Source: Kosmotogaceae bacterium (GTDB taxonomy: Bacteria; Thermotogota; Thermotogae; Petrotogales; Kosmotogaceae). From it: a DNA stretch of 32,504 nucleotides. A program made the translations under genes and the position numbers. The stretch lies in NCBI GenBank assembly GCA_016933635.1, contig JAFGAP010000034.1:1-32504 (forward strand), given 5' to 3'. The notes beneath the pieces are model-generated. The model did no database searches and had not been told where the DNA came from. It saw nothing but the letters and a program-made list of their open reading frames with translations. Shown here in pieces: positions 1-7,385 of this stretch; the first letter of the stretch is position 1; each line of letters begins with the position of its first letter.

Positions 1-18
1 TCATGATCTCACCCCCTT
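1..18 (-). CDS. Start of a fifth micro-ORF, cut by the window edge
   Basis: Downstream of the micro-ORF at 29-118 the minus strand carries another G-rich SD (AAGGGGGTGA, about positions 18-9) and an ATG at 4-2. The spacing matches the other array members, so the array very probably continues beyond the window. Only the start codon and one further base are visible, so nothing can be said about the product. Confidence 0.4.
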   Translation of the reverse strand, partial: KGVRS

Positions 19-28
19 CTCTTTGGAG

Positions 29-118
29 TTAGAACCTGGGATTCATCATCAAAGAACTGAACGTACTCTCTCTTACCTGTGAAACCATCCTGTCTACTTC
101 CTTCATGCTTCTCTTCAT
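29..118 (-). CDS. Micro-ORF D of array 1, 29-aa charged peptide ending NPRF
   Basis: A 30-codon minus-strand ORF starts at ATG 118 behind an AGGAGGG SD (131-125) with six bases of spacing. The product is short, basic and probably helical: residues EVDRMVSQVRESTFS followed by a tail ending MMNPRF. The neighbour at 141-242 has AIDRLIESERESVYS and ends SPRF at the same register, so the two are clearly paralogous: D, [IV], R, S, [YF], S and P-R-F are all kept. There is no signal peptide and no membrane segment. I do not recognise the family. Independent SDs in front of several related ORFs argue for real translation rather than a chance purine-rich reading frame. Function unknown. Confidence 0.6.
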   Translation of the reverse strand: MKRSMKEVDRMVSQVRESTFSSLMMNPRF

Positions 119-140
119 CTTCTTCCCTCCTCTTCCCTAA

Positions 141-242
141 TTAAAACCTTGGACTTATAAGTAAGTTGCTGTAAACACTCTCTCTTTCACTCTCGATCAA
201 TCTGTCTATCGCCTTTAAGTCTCTCTTCTCCCTGAATCTCAT
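141..242 (-). CDS. Micro-ORF C of array 1, 33-aa charged peptide ending SPRF
   Basis: A 34-codon ORF starts at ATG 242. An out-of-frame ATG lies at 246, but the AGGAGG SD (255-250) is only 3 bases from it and 7 from ATG 242, so 242 is chosen. The product begins with a basic stretch (RFREKRDLK), continues AIDRLIESERESVYS and ends LLISPRF. It is the best match to micro-ORF D and carries the I-D-R-x-[IV] helix pattern shared with A and with the micro-ORF at 16075-16179. No cysteines, signal peptide or membrane segment are present. Function unknown. It lies 16 bases downstream of B, consistent with a polycistronic message. Confidence 0.6.
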   Translation of the reverse strand: MRFREKRDLKAIDRLIESERESVYSNLLISPRF

Positions 243-258
243 TCATGCTCCTCCTCTC

Positions 259-357
259 TTATCTGATGTTCATTACTCTTGATCTGATTGAATCTTCAAC
301 GATGTTTGAGTAGATCTCCCTTTCTCTGTAGTGAACCTTTCTTTCTCTTCCTCTCAT
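259..357 (-). CDS. Micro-ORF B of array 1, 32-aa arginine-rich peptide
   Basis: This ORF starts at ATG 357 behind GGAGGTGAGGAAG, where the SD GGAGG occupies 370-366. The same frame is open further upstream, but that part overlaps micro-ORF A and has no SD of its own. The product starts MRGRERK and ends REIYSNIVEDSIRSRVMNIR. It is the most divergent member: REIYSNI resembles RESVYSNL of C, and EDSIRSRVMN resembles RESTFSSLMMN of D, but the terminal P-R-F is missing. Net charge is positive. No known family was recognised. Confidence 0.55.
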   Translation of the reverse strand: MRGRERKVHYREREIYSNIVEDSIRSRVMNIR

Positions 358-371
358 CTTCCTCACCTCCT

Positions 372-464
372 TCATAGGTAATGTGGGAAGGACTCTCTTG
401 CCACTTTCTCTTTGAACTTTCTGACTGCTCTTTCTATGGACGCTGGATCTTTCACTTTTCTCAT
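372..464 (-). CDS. Micro-ORF A of array 1, 30-aa peptide ending FPHYL
   Basis: This is the first ORF after the promoter. It has 31 codons from ATG 464, with a strong AAAAGGAGGTG SD (480-470). The product contains SIERAVRKFKEKVARES and ends FPHYL. The stop codon sits immediately before the SD of B, so translation may be coupled. The ending PHYL recurs in the micro-ORF directly in front of the ABC exporter (16075-16179), 16 kb away, which also shares the helix pattern hydrophobic-[DE]-x-hydrophobic-V. That recurrence is the main reason to treat these ORFs as a family. Function unknown; an amphipathic basic helix is likely. Confidence 0.6.
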   Translation of the reverse strand: MRKVKDPASIERAVRKFKEKVARESFPHYL

Positions 465-505
465 TCTTACACCTCCTTTTTATTAATCTCTGCTTCGACA
501 TTCAT

Positions 506-535
506 AATATATCATATAAAATAATGAAAAGTCAA
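506..535 (-). promoter_or_regulatory. Sigma-70-type promoter of micro-ORF array 1
   Basis: On the minus strand TTGACT (535-530) and TATATT (511-506) are separated by 18 bases. They lie about 40 bases ahead of the SD of micro-ORF A, in a very AT-rich stretch. It is the obvious promoter for the array and implies a single transcript reading toward the left edge. Confidence 0.6.
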
Positions 536-847
536 GAGGTCAACTAAAAAAATCTTAGATATATATAATTATTATTGGAAATTAGATAATTATTGTTTCC
601 TACAAAAGAAAAAAGATCAATATAATCAATCATATAGAATTCCAAAACGAGATTTATTGATTATTTGGATGGTTAAGAATCTAAAGATTCGAATATTGTT
701 GGAATAGTTATGAGTCAGCCTTCATAATTTAGAATTTAAGTGTGGAGAATCGAGATTGGGCAAGGACAGAAGGTAGCGTTCTGCAAAAGTCTGAATATCA
801 AATGTATAATCAAGGAAAGACAGGGGGCTTTTGCGGGATGGTTAAAC
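536..847. other. AT-rich intergenic region
   Basis: This stretch separates the leftward micro-ORF array from the rightward methyltransferase. Apart from the array promoter at its left end I see no gene, RNA structure or convincing plus-strand promoter. The methyltransferase frame is open back to a GTG at 740, but that part has no SD and looks untranslated. Confidence 0.4.
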
Positions 848-1504
848 GTGCCAAATGAATGCATAATTTGTGGTTCTGAAACACGAGAGATCTATCATCG
901 TACATTTAAGGTGAAATATCACTATTGCGAAAACTGTGAGTTTATCTCGAAGGATCCGGCCGATTGGATTTCAGAAGAAGAAGAGCTGAAGATCTATAAC
1001 AGGCACAATAATAGCGTCAAGGACCCGAGATACGTTGCGTTCTTCAAAGATTTCATCGATTCTGCAGTAATGCCTTTCCTCACAGGAGGAAGAAGAGGAT
1101 TTGACTTTGGAAGTGGTCCATCGCCTGTGCTTGCAACTATACTTGAAAGGGATTACGGCTTCAAAATGGACATCTATGATCTATACTTCTCTCCAAATGA
1201 GGTCTTCAAGGGAAAGAAATACAATCTGATTACTTCAACCGAGGTTTTTGAACATATTGCGGAACCCGTAAAGTGTTTTGAAATGCTTTCGCGCTACCTT
1301 GAGGATGACGGATTGCTTTCAATCATGACTCTTTTCCATCCACAAGATCATCAGCAGTTTCTAGACTGGTACTACATGAGAGACATGAGCCACATTTCTT
1401 TCTATACTGTCAGAACAATGCAAGTTGTTTCCGATTTGGCCGGGCTCGAGCTGCTATTCACTGATAGAAAGAGATACACTTCTTTCAAATTGAGAAGGAA
1501 GTGA
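848..1504 (+). CDS. Class I SAM-dependent methyltransferase with N-terminal Cys pairs
   Basis: The protein opens with a zinc-ribbon-like pair of cysteine motifs (CIICG, then CENC), as in many bacterial methyltransferases acting on sugars or small molecules. A Rossmann methyltransferase core follows: GFDFGSGPSP is the SAM-binding glycine motif, and TSTEVFEHI and LLSIMT correspond to later strands. The end (HISFYT...AGLELL) is typical of the family. The frame is open from GTG 740, but there is no SD there. GTG 848, 6 bases after GGATGG and just ahead of the first CxxC, fits better and gives 218 residues. The substrate cannot be read from the sequence. It stands alone, with a terminator directly downstream. 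Confidence 0.75.
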   Translation: MPNECIICGSETREIYHRTFKVKYHYCENCEFISKDPADWISEEEELKIYNRHNNSVKDPRYVAFFKDFIDSAVMPFLTGGRRGFDFGSGPSPVLATILERDYGFKMDIYDLYFSPNEVFKGKKYNLITSTEVFEHIAEPVKCFEMLSRYLEDDGLLSIMTLFHPQDHQQFLDWYYMRDMSHISFYTVRTMQVVSDLAGLELLFTDRKRYTSFKLRRK

Positions 1505-1526
1505 GTAAGATCTCATGATCTGAAAT

Positions 1527-1563
1527 AAAACAGGCCCTTTCGTCAAGAGCCTGTTTTCGATTT
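1527..1563 (+). terminator. Intrinsic terminator after the methyltransferase
   Basis: AAAACAGGC (1527-1535) pairs perfectly with GCCTGTTTT (1549-1557), and the T-rich distal arm and following bases give the U tract. The A-rich proximal arm means it could also act on minus-strand transcripts. The remaining 220 bases to the next gene hold nothing I can identify. Confidence 0.65.
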
Positions 1564-1789
1564 GCGTGTTTCCGAACAGGGGTGGGGTCTAGCGTGTCTC
1601 TATTTGATCGAGTCGAAAAGGAGTTGATTTTCGGTTTTCTTGATGTCAAATGCCATCTTTGATTCTTCAATTCATTCTAGTCAAAACTGCGGAATTGTCA
1701 ATTAACCCAGCGTGACTATTGTTTAAGTCTAGATGTACTTCTTTTCTCTCGATCAGAATAAGTTACAACATTCTTAGTGAACTCGAAAA

Positions 1790-2962
1790 TCAGCCGGATT
1801 TCCTGGCCATAACCAGCCTCTTCATTGCCTCTTCAATGATGGCCCTTGGGCATGCAATATTCACCCTCATGAACCCTTCACCTTCTTCACCAAATATCGA
1901 GCCGTCTTCAAAGCCAACCTTTGCTTTTTCATACAAGAAGCTCTTGAGTTCTTCAACACTCATACCCGTGCTTCTAAAATCAATCCAGGCAAGATAGGTT
2001 CCTTCAAGATCGGCAACTCTCAGCTCAGGGAAATTTGTTTTCAAGAAATCTCTCATGTACAAGAAGTTCCCATTGATGTATTCAAGCAGTTGTTCTAGCC
2101 AGCGTTCTCCATTGTTATAAGCCGTTTCGAGAGCTACTGTACCGAAAACGTTAGACATACCGACTCCAAAAGTACTCAACATATTCGAGTATTCTCCTAG
2201 AAGCTCACTGGATGACGAAATTACCGCCGCCGAAGAGAGGCCCGCAAGATTGAAAGTCTTACTTGGCGCCACGCATGTAAGCGTAATAGAAGAAACCTTA
2301 TCAGAAATCATTGCTGTGGGTATATGTTTGTTGTTACCAAGCACCAGATCGGAATGGATCTCATCGGAGATTATCTTGATGTTTCTACTCAAACAGATCT
2401 CTCCTAGCCTTGATAGCTCATCTCTTCTCCAAACCCTACCTACTGGATTGTGGGGACTGCAGAGAATGATAATCTTCGTTCTTGAATCGACTTTCCTTTC
2501 AAGATCTTCGAAATCCATTGTGTACCTTCCACCTGATTCCTTCAAAGGGTTCACAATCATCTGTCGCCCCGTCTCTTTGATTGCTTTGAAGAAAGGGTAA
2601 TACACCGGTGTCTGAACAACCACCTTATCTCCGGGATGAGAAAGCGCTACAACGGCGATGTGAACCGCCGCGACAACTCCAGGAGCGTGTGCAATCCACC
2701 CTTCTTTTATCTTCCAGCCATGTCTTCTATATAGCCAATTCACGATGGATTCGTAGTAAGCTTCTGATCTTGCGGTATATCCATAAATTCCATGCTTCGC
2801 TCTTGAGACTATTGCTTCGACAACTTCAGGGGGTGACTCAAAGTCCATATCGGCTACCCACATCGGAAGCAAATCATTCCTTCCGAAAAAGAGATCTGCA
2901 TGATCCCACTTAATGCAGTTTGTTCCTCTTCTCTCGATAATTCTATTAAAGTCGTACTTCAC
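1790..2962 (-). CDS. MalY/PatB-type PLP-dependent C-S lyase / aminotransferase
   Basis: A fold-type I PLP enzyme of the MalY/PatB branch (cystathionine beta-lyase-like, class I/II aminotransferase fold). It shows the typical N-terminus YDFNRIIERRGTNCIKWD, the MWVADMDF motif, the substrate/PLP region SPHNPVGRVW, DEIHSDL, and the Schiff-base lysine in APSKTFN (about residue 235). The frame is open from ATG 3001, but GTG 2962 has a perfect GGAGG SD at 6 bases and gives the usual start of the family, about 390 residues. It follows the sucrose-phosphate-synthase-like gene by about 80 bases and is probably co-transcribed. Family members cleave cystathionine or cysteine to thiol, pyruvate and ammonia; the exact substrate is not certain. 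Confidence 0.85.
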   Translation of the reverse strand: MKYDFNRIIERRGTNCIKWDHADLFFGRNDLLPMWVADMDFESPPEVVEAIVSRAKHGIYGYTARSEAYYESIVNWLYRRHGWKIKEGWIAHAPGVVAAVHIAVVALSHPGDKVVVQTPVYYPFFKAIKETGRQMIVNPLKESGGRYTMDFEDLERKVDSRTKIIILCSPHNPVGRVWRRDELSRLGEICLSRNIKIISDEIHSDLVLGNNKHIPTAMISDKVSSITLTCVAPSKTFNLAGLSSAAVISSSSELLGEYSNMLSTFGVGMSNVFGTVALETAYNNGERWLEQLLEYINGNFLYMRDFLKTNFPELRVADLEGTYLAWIDFRSTGMSVEELKSFLYEKAKVGFEDGSIFGEEGEGFMRVNIACPRAIIEEAMKRLVMARKSG

Positions 2963-3043
2963 GGCCTTCCTCCATCTCTTCGAAATGATATCGATCTTCA
3001 CATTTTAGATATTCTTTTGCTGGAGCTGAAAGAAATTTCTGGA

Positions 3044-4492
3044 CTACTCAATAAACGGAATACCATCACCCGTGTAAAGATACTCTGGAATCTCCGGCTC
3101 GGGATATTCCCCCTTGATTTTCTCTTTGATCACGTTGAGGTAGTTTTCAGCACTTGATCGCCATGTATATTTTTCAGTTACCCGATCAACTCCTCTTGAA
3201 CTGAGTTCTTCCCACAAAGCTGGACCTCCAAAGAGGGCCTTTTTCAATCCGCGAACAATGTCATTTGTTTCAAGAGGATCTACTAGTATTCCATATTCAA
3301 TGTTGTTTTCTCTTAAACTTTCTGCCGGTCCACCATTTAAGGTTGCTACTACTGGCAGCCCACAGGCCATAGCCTCGATCGGTGCGAGGCCGAATGGTTC
3401 ATATAGAGAGGTCAAAGCGAAGGTCGATTTCCTCTTCGAAGCGATTCTGTAGAGAGCGGAAAGCTCATGTTGATTCTCAATGTTAAGGAAAATTACTCCG
3501 TCGCCAATTTCATTTCTCCGAACATGCTCGATAATTTCCTTAAGAACTGAACGATCAGGTTCCTCCAAGGAGCTGAATTCATTGTATGGGTCCTTCATCC
3601 CTCTAGTGACTATCACAAGATTGCTGGATTCATAGAGTTCACGATCACTTGCAAAGGCCCTCACTACTCCGATGTGGTTCTTCTTTCCTTCGAATCTGCT
3701 TGAGACAACGATCATTGGGAGTTGAAGCCTTGATAAATTTGAAAATCTTTCAACTACCTCTTTGTATCTATCTTCTATTATTTCGTCCAGTTCCGTTGAA
3801 TTTGCTGTGAATATATCCATATTGACACCGGGAGGCACGATGAAATATTTAGAATCGTTTCCGACGTCGGAAAACTCACGGTAAAGGGGATGGCTATACT
3901 GCTGAAATCTTTCCATCGAAGTTGAAACGAAATTCACTGCAGAGTACTTCATAGAGATACGCTCTGCAGCAATACGATAGGAGAAGTTAAACTCCTCTTC
4001 GATTTCCAGGCGGTTTTCTCCCGTCTGGATTAGCTTATCTAGTTTTTGAGCCCCTAAGGAGTGGGCAGTGAACGAGTATGGAATCCCCGTTTCTCTGAAT
4101 AACATGGCGCCAGTCAGACCTCCATCTCCGTAATGTGTTGTAAGAAAATTCGGCATCGTACGCTCTGCCTGGTAGAACTCTATTATTCTTCGTGAGAACT
4201 CGCCTAGGTATGGCCATAAGTCCTCTTTTCTTAGAAATCCGTCTGGGCCGAAGGGAATCCGGATGATTCTGAGATTCTCTCTTCCTTGATAGTAGTCGAA
4301 TTCTTCGGAAAACTCGGGCCATCTCTCGTCGAGTATTCTTCTGGTGATTATGTCACACCTAATTCCCATTTCCGACATAGCCGAAGCGATCTCTTTAACA
4401 TAGACCAATTGGCCTCCGAAATCCGGATGAGTTGTCCAGTAACTGTCTTCTTTATCGAAGTTTCCCTGCGGGTTTATAAACGCAACTCTCAT
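3044..4492 (-). CDS. Sucrose-phosphate synthase-like GT4 glycosyltransferase
   Basis: A retaining GT-B glycosyltransferase of 482 residues closely resembling bacterial sucrose-phosphate synthases. The N-terminus has the signature NPQGNFDKEDSYWTTHPDFGG, followed by GGQLVYVKEIA, HYGDGG, TAHSLGAQK and, in the C-terminal domain, SLYEPFGLAPIEAMACGLP with the nucleotide-sugar-binding E-x7-E. The family joins a nucleotide-glucose (UDP- or ADP-glucose) to fructose 6-phosphate. No fused phosphatase domain is present and no separate sucrose-phosphatase gene is visible nearby. Its ATG overlaps the stop of the fructokinase-like gene by 4 bases (ATGA), so the two are translationally coupled. It may instead use a related acceptor, as in compatible-solute synthesis. 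Confidence 0.85.
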   Translation of the reverse strand: MRVAFINPQGNFDKEDSYWTTHPDFGGQLVYVKEIASAMSEMGIRCDIITRRILDERWPEFSEEFDYYQGRENLRIIRIPFGPDGFLRKEDLWPYLGEFSRRIIEFYQAERTMPNFLTTHYGDGGLTGAMLFRETGIPYSFTAHSLGAQKLDKLIQTGENRLEIEEEFNFSYRIAAERISMKYSAVNFVSTSMERFQQYSHPLYREFSDVGNDSKYFIVPPGVNMDIFTANSTELDEIIEDRYKEVVERFSNLSRLQLPMIVVSSRFEGKKNHIGVVRAFASDRELYESSNLVIVTRGMKDPYNEFSSLEEPDRSVLKEIIEHVRRNEIGDGVIFLNIENQHELSALYRIASKRKSTFALTSLYEPFGLAPIEAMACGLPVVATLNGGPAESLRENNIEYGILVDPLETNDIVRGLKKALFGGPALWEELSSRGVDRVTEKYTWRSSAENYLNVIKEKIKGEYPEPEIPEYLYTGDGIPFIE

Positions 4493-5424
4493 AAATAATC
4501 ACCTGCCTCGAAAATCGCCTTCAATGCATCTATAGAAGGCAAAATAACTTCCTTTCCTTCGTGCTCAATGCGGAAGCCCGCGCAGTAGTTGCCGTACACT
4601 GCCGATTCAAATATGTCCTTTCCACCGAGCAATCCAAATAATACTCCCGACCAAAACGCATCTCCGGCTCCAGTTGTGTCTACTACTCTTCTCGCACAAG
4701 ACGGCAAGGTTACTACCCTATTTCCGTCGGATATCATTGATCCTTTGTGACCCAGAGTCAGAATGACGTTCTGCGCTCCCGCTTCATGGAATTTCTGAAT
4801 GTAATCAAGAGGTTTTCCAGGGCCGAAAACCTGGTTAGCATCGTCCTCAGAGGGTTTGACAAGAAAGACATTTTTGAGGAACTCTATTATGAATTCCGAA
4901 CCATTCTGATTGTGAGGCCACAGAGTCTGTCTGTAGTTGGGGTCGAATGTGACCCTTATTCCCTTTCGAAGTGCATAGTCTACAAGCTTGCAGCAAACCT
5001 CTCTAGAACTCTCACAAGAAAGTGGCCAGGCAGTAAAGTGAATGAAGTCTATGTTCTTCATGTAGCTATCAATATCATACGGTTCCTCAAGTAGGCAGTC
5101 TGCACCTCTAAAGGCCGAGAATTGTGGGGATGATTGAGATTTCGAAATGAAGACTGTAGATGTATGCGCTTCCTGGTCTTGCTGGACAAAGGAAGTATCG
5201 ATTCCTTTTCCACGAAGATACTCAAGGTAGGCCCTTCCGAAAGGGTCATTACCAACTCTTGATAGAAGTATAGTCTCGATACCCAGATCGCTAAGATTCG
5301 ATGCTAGGTTCCCCGGCGAACCCGCAAAGAACCTTCGGAAAGAAGCCGCTTCGCTCAGATCTTTCACAGTACTGGTTGATATCAGATCAATAAGGAGCTC
5401 ACCTACGACAGCAATTCGAGACAA
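4489..5424 (-). CDS. PfkB-family sugar kinase, fructokinase-like
   Basis: A ribokinase/PfkB-fold kinase with an N-terminal sugar-binding region (GSPGNLASNLSDLG) and the C-terminal ATP/catalytic motif DTTGAGDAFWSGVL with the conserved Asp. The frame is open from ATG 5478, but TTG 5424 lies 7 bases after an AAGGAGG SD and starts SRIAVVGELLIDL, the normal family start, so I place the start there (311 residues). It overlaps the glycosyltransferase gene by 4 bases. Coupling to a sucrose-phosphate-synthase-like enzyme suggests fructose as substrate, giving fructose 6-phosphate for or from sucrose metabolism. Specificity is inferred from context only. Confidence 0.85.
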   Translation of the reverse strand: MSRIAVVGELLIDLISTSTVKDLSEAASFRRFFAGSPGNLASNLSDLGIETILLSRVGNDPFGRAYLEYLRGKGIDTSFVQQDQEAHTSTVFISKSQSSPQFSAFRGADCLLEEPYDIDSYMKNIDFIHFTAWPLSCESSREVCCKLVDYALRKGIRVTFDPNYRQTLWPHNQNGSEFIIEFLKNVFLVKPSEDDANQVFGPGKPLDYIQKFHEAGAQNVILTLGHKGSMISDGNRVVTLPSCARRVVDTTGAGDAFWSGVLFGLLGGKDIFESAVYGNYCAGFRIEHEGKEVILPSIDALKAIFEAGDYL

Positions 5425-5540
5425 TCCAACGCCTCCTTCTCTCATTAGTCTATCATTCAAGAGACAATTTCCGTTCACTGATCCGGGATATGCTCAAACA
5501 TAGCTCTTCAGGAACCAGATTCTCAAAGTGGAAGTGCGTG

Positions 5541-5546
5541 TATAAT
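5541..5546 (+). promoter_or_regulatory. Probable -10 box for the M3 peptidase gene
   Basis: A perfect TATAAT lies 46 bases upstream of the peptidase start in the divergent gap. No good -35 is visible at 16-18 bases, so this is a partial promoter call. Confidence 0.35.
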
Positions 5547-5591
5547 CAAGTTAACAATGACTACACATATTTGAGACGGTAGGTTTAGTAA

Positions 5592-7298
5592 ATGGAGGGA
5601 ATCTCTTTGAAAAAGCTCCAAAGAAGATATGTTGGAAATGATATTGATCTATCAGTTTGGGAGAATCTGGAAAGCGAGCTCAAGAAGCTTGAGAAATATG
5701 AAATCGTTGACAAGAATTCGTTAGAGAACTTTCTGATTCACTGGAGTGAGCTATTCATGATTCTTCAAGAGAAGCTCGCTTGGAAGTACATCGACATGAC
5801 AAGATTTGCAGATAACGAGAAGAAGAGACTTGAATATTCGAAATTCTTCGAAGATATTTACTCGAAGGCAGAGCCTTTTAGAATAAGGCTTATGAAGAAA
5901 TACTACGACAGTATCCACAGAAGAGAGTTAGATCTTTTCAGATATGAGAACTTCGATGCGATAGTTTCTAATGCGGTTGAGCTTTTCAGTGAGGAGAATC
6001 TCTCTCTGGAGGTTCAAGATAAGAAAATGGCGTCTGAATATGCGGCGACCATCGGTTCAATAACTGCAGAGTTTCGAGGAAAAGAATACACTCTTTCGCA
6101 GCTATCAAAGTTCCAGCTGGAACCGGACCGCTTAACTCGTGAAGAAGCTTGGCGGCTTTCAATGAGCAAACTTGATGAAGTACATGAAAGCCTTGAGAAC
6201 CTGTTTGACAGACTTATTTCGGTAAGAGTTCCTCAGGCGGCAAATTCTGGATTCAGTAGTTATAGAGACTATATGCATCAGAAGAAGAATAGATTTGTCT
6301 ATTCCGTCGAGGATGTACATAGATTTCATGAATCGGTAGAGAAAGTTGTGGTTCCTTTTATCTCGAAGCTCAATGAGAATAGAAGGAAAGAACTCGGGTT
6401 GGAGAGACTAAGACCCTGGGATATCAATGTAGAGCCTTCGGGAAGAGTGCTAAAGCCATTTGAAACAATGGAGGAATTCATACAAAAGGCGATCAGAGTG
6501 CTTCGGAAAGTTGACCCGGAGTTCGGCGCTAATCTCTTGAAGATGAAGGAGAACGGACTGCTTGATCTCGAAAACAGAAAGGGAAAAGCTCCAGGTGGTT
6601 ACAACTACCCCCTGGATGAAAGCGGTGCTCCTTTCATCTTTATGAACGCCACGGGAACTCCGGCAAATGTCAAAACCATACTTCATGAATCGGGACATGC
6701 CATGCACTCTTTTGCGACGGCAGATGAGAAACTGATAGCCTATAGACACGCAACCCACGAAGCTGCGGAATTGGCTTCCATGTCCATGGAACTTCTGACG
6801 ATGGATTACTGGGATGAATACTACTCGGAAGAGGAGCTTAGGATTGCAAGAAGAGAGGAACTGACAGGAACTTTGAGTTTTCTGCCATGGTGTATGATTG
6901 TGGATTCTTTCCAGCAGTGGATCTACACAAAGCCCGATCACTCTTCCGCGGAAAGAGATGAAGAATTCTCTTTGGTTTTCGATCGATTCAACACTGGTGT
7001 CGACTGGGCAGGACTCGAAGAAGAGAAGAAGATCCGCTGGCTTCTTCAACCACATATTTTCACGAATCCCTTCTACTATATAGAATACGGGATTGCTCAA
7101 CTTGGAGCTCTCGCTGTGTACAGAAACTATAGGCAAAATGGTTCTAAGGCAATTGAGGATTATAAGAAGTTCCTTTCAATGGGTTATTCAAGGCCGCTAA
7201 ACGAATTGTTTGAAAGTGCAGGTATAAGATTCGATTTTTCGGAGCAGTACCTGCTTGAACTCGTACAATTTGTTGAAAGCGAGTTAACTTCGCTTTGA
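5592..7298 (+). CDS. M3-family oligoendopeptidase (PepF-like zinc metallopeptidase)
   Basis: A 568-residue cytosolic zinc peptidase of family M3. The active site HESGH (about residues 365-369) and the downstream HEAAELASMSMEL (third ligand near Glu393) are intact. The helical N-terminal half and the C-terminal motif PFYYIEYGIAQLGAL are typical of the M3B oligoendopeptidase group, and length is normal. It would cut short peptides imported from the medium, which fits a peptide-fermenting organism. The start is ATG 5592; its SD is poor (GGTAGGT). It stands in front of a secreted repeat protein, 87 bases apart and on the same strand. Confidence 0.9.
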   Translation: MEGISLKKLQRRYVGNDIDLSVWENLESELKKLEKYEIVDKNSLENFLIHWSELFMILQEKLAWKYIDMTRFADNEKKRLEYSKFFEDIYSKAEPFRIRLMKKYYDSIHRRELDLFRYENFDAIVSNAVELFSEENLSLEVQDKKMASEYAATIGSITAEFRGKEYTLSQLSKFQLEPDRLTREEAWRLSMSKLDEVHESLENLFDRLISVRVPQAANSGFSSYRDYMHQKKNRFVYSVEDVHRFHESVEKVVVPFISKLNENRRKELGLERLRPWDINVEPSGRVLKPFETMEEFIQKAIRVLRKVDPEFGANLLKMKENGLLDLENRKGKAPGGYNYPLDESGAPFIFMNATGTPANVKTILHESGHAMHSFATADEKLIAYRHATHEAAELASMSMELLTMDYWDEYYSEEELRIARREELTGTLSFLPWCMIVDSFQQWIYTKPDHSSAERDEEFSLVFDRFNTGVDWAGLEEEKKIRWLLQPHIFTNPFYYIEYGIAQLGALAVYRNYRQNGSKAIEDYKKFLSMGYSRPLNELFESAGIRFDFSEQYLLELVQFVESELTSL

Positions 7299-7385
7299 AG
7301 AGGGTGCTCCTTTTAAATAAGGGACAGTTCGCAAGAGTAGCTTCGACGCAGCTCACAGAGTTAGAATTAGCGAGGAGGTGTTTGG

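Noticed and set aside
1-500. Simple low-complexity CT-rich tract
   Set aside because: The bias is explained by A/G-rich SDs and Arg/Glu/Lys codons on the minus strand; there is no simple repeat unit.
259-501. A single 80-codon minus-strand ORF covering micro-ORFs A and B
   Set aside because: Its upstream half has no SD and is out of frame with the SD-led ATG at 464; its downstream half is micro-ORF B. Two short ORFs explain the SDs better.
1719-1997. 92-codon plus-strand ORF opposite the MalY/PatB-type gene
   Set aside because: No SD, and it is antisense to a well-conserved enzyme end.
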